Source: Acidobacteriota bacterium
Lineage (GTDB): Bacteria > Acidobacteriota > Terriglobia > Terriglobales > Acidobacteriaceae
Assembly (NCBI GenBank): GCA_003225615.1
Contig: QIAS01000272.1
Location: 1-6,033 of the forward strand
Direction: 5' to 3'
DNA: 6,033 bases
Numbering within the stretch: position 1 is the stretch's first letter; every line of letters begins with the position of its first letter. The translations under genes were made by a program, and so were the position numbers. The notes under the pieces were generated by a model. That model was not told the DNA's origin. It saw only the letters and a program-made list of their open reading frames with translations, and did no database searches. Of the stretch, positions 5,804 to 6,033 are shown one piece after another.

Positions 5804-6033
5804 ATGTATGACAGCCTATTCTTCGCTACTTTCGATCCGGTCTATATCAACGCGCCGGACATCTGCGACGTCTGCATCAAGCAGCCACCGATGTTTAATT
5901 ACGAGTACTGCATCGAAGAACCGGGTGGTCAGAGGCAGTACATAAAGGGCTTCTGCTGCGCCGCCTGCGCCGAGGGTCTGCTCAAGAAATTGAAAACCAG
6001 AGAGGCCTCTGAATGGGCGCACGAGGAGGCCGA
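5804..6033 (+). CDS. cysteine-rich, probably zinc-binding hypothetical protein (3' end outside window)
   Basis: An open frame of 76 complete codons starts at ATG 5804 and runs off the right edge without a stop. GAGGGG (5792-5797) sits 6 nt upstream, a good ribosome binding site. The N-terminus is MYDSLFFATFDPVYINAP. Cysteines fall as CDVC (21-24), a lone Cys36 in NYEYC, and CCAAC (51-55), after which the chain becomes charged and helical (EGLLKKLKTREASEWAHEE, from 57). Two cysteine pairs about 27 residues apart with aromatic and Gly-rich strands between them suggest a zinc-ribbon-like knuckle. The layout loosely recalls the CbrC/UPF0167 family, but I would not assign it. It reads away from the dehydrogenase, so 5618-5803 is a divergent intergenic region that also contains the cpsB-like relic. 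The codon positions look like real coding, and no other frame competes. Function unknown. Confidence 0.72.
   Translation, partial: MYDSLFFATFDPVYINAPDICDVCIKQPPMFNYEYCIEEPGGQRQYIKGFCCAACAEGLLKKLKTREASEWAHEEA

Noticed and set aside
1..6033. Defence island, toxin-antitoxin, CRISPR or prophage system
   Set aside because: I looked for regular short repeats, integrases, nucleases, restriction enzymes and small toxin pairs on both strands and found none. The gene set is ordinary metabolism and cell-envelope functions.

Overview
The window looks like chromosomal DNA from a free-living Gram-negative-type bacterium. I would place it in the Acidobacteriota (Terriglobia/Koribacter-like soil lineages). 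This is an inference from the style of the HtrA, PHP-phosphatase and amidohydrolase proteins, the moderately high G+C and the frequent GTG/TTG starts; no rRNA or marker gene is present to confirm it. I see no IS element, tRNA, rRNA or CRISPR array.

Layout. The plus-strand left part holds the 3' end of a YtcJ-type amidohydrolase (2-463) and, 24 nt later, a ten-helix EamA/DMT-family permease (488-1447), probably one transcript. A 114-nt gap carries two abutting perfect 10-bp palindromes, a consensus TATAAT and a strong Shine-Dalgarno. These lead into an HtrA/DegQ-type periplasmic serine protease (1562-3118), which is followed by a long composite hairpin with a T-rich tail. Next is a small secreted protein with a very basic linker and a peptidoglycan-binding-like domain (best start TTG at 3279, ending 3794).

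The plus-strand block meets a minus-strand block across a 135-nt gap that is almost entirely concentric inverted repeats (3803-3922). The minus-strand block contains a CpsB/YwqE-type PHP-family protein-tyrosine phosphatase (3930-4664) and, upstream of it, a FabG-like short-chain dehydrogenase (4826-5617). Upstream of the dehydrogenase is a short decayed copy of the 5' part of a cpsB-like gene (within 5646-5753). A plus-strand gene for a cysteine-rich, probably zinc-binding protein starts at 5804 and runs off the window.

How they may work together: HtrA (envelope protein quality control), the peptidoglycan-binding protein and the CpsB-type phosphatase (capsule/exopolysaccharide control) share a cell-envelope theme, but they are in separate transcription units and nothing shows that they form a system. 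The permease, amidohydrolase and dehydrogenase look like ordinary metabolism. I did not find a convincing new multi-gene system. The points most worth following up are a 12-residue in-frame loss from the core of the second HtrA PDZ domain, the twin palindromes over the htrA promoter, the cpsB-derived direct repeat on either side of the dehydrogenase, and the edge gene.
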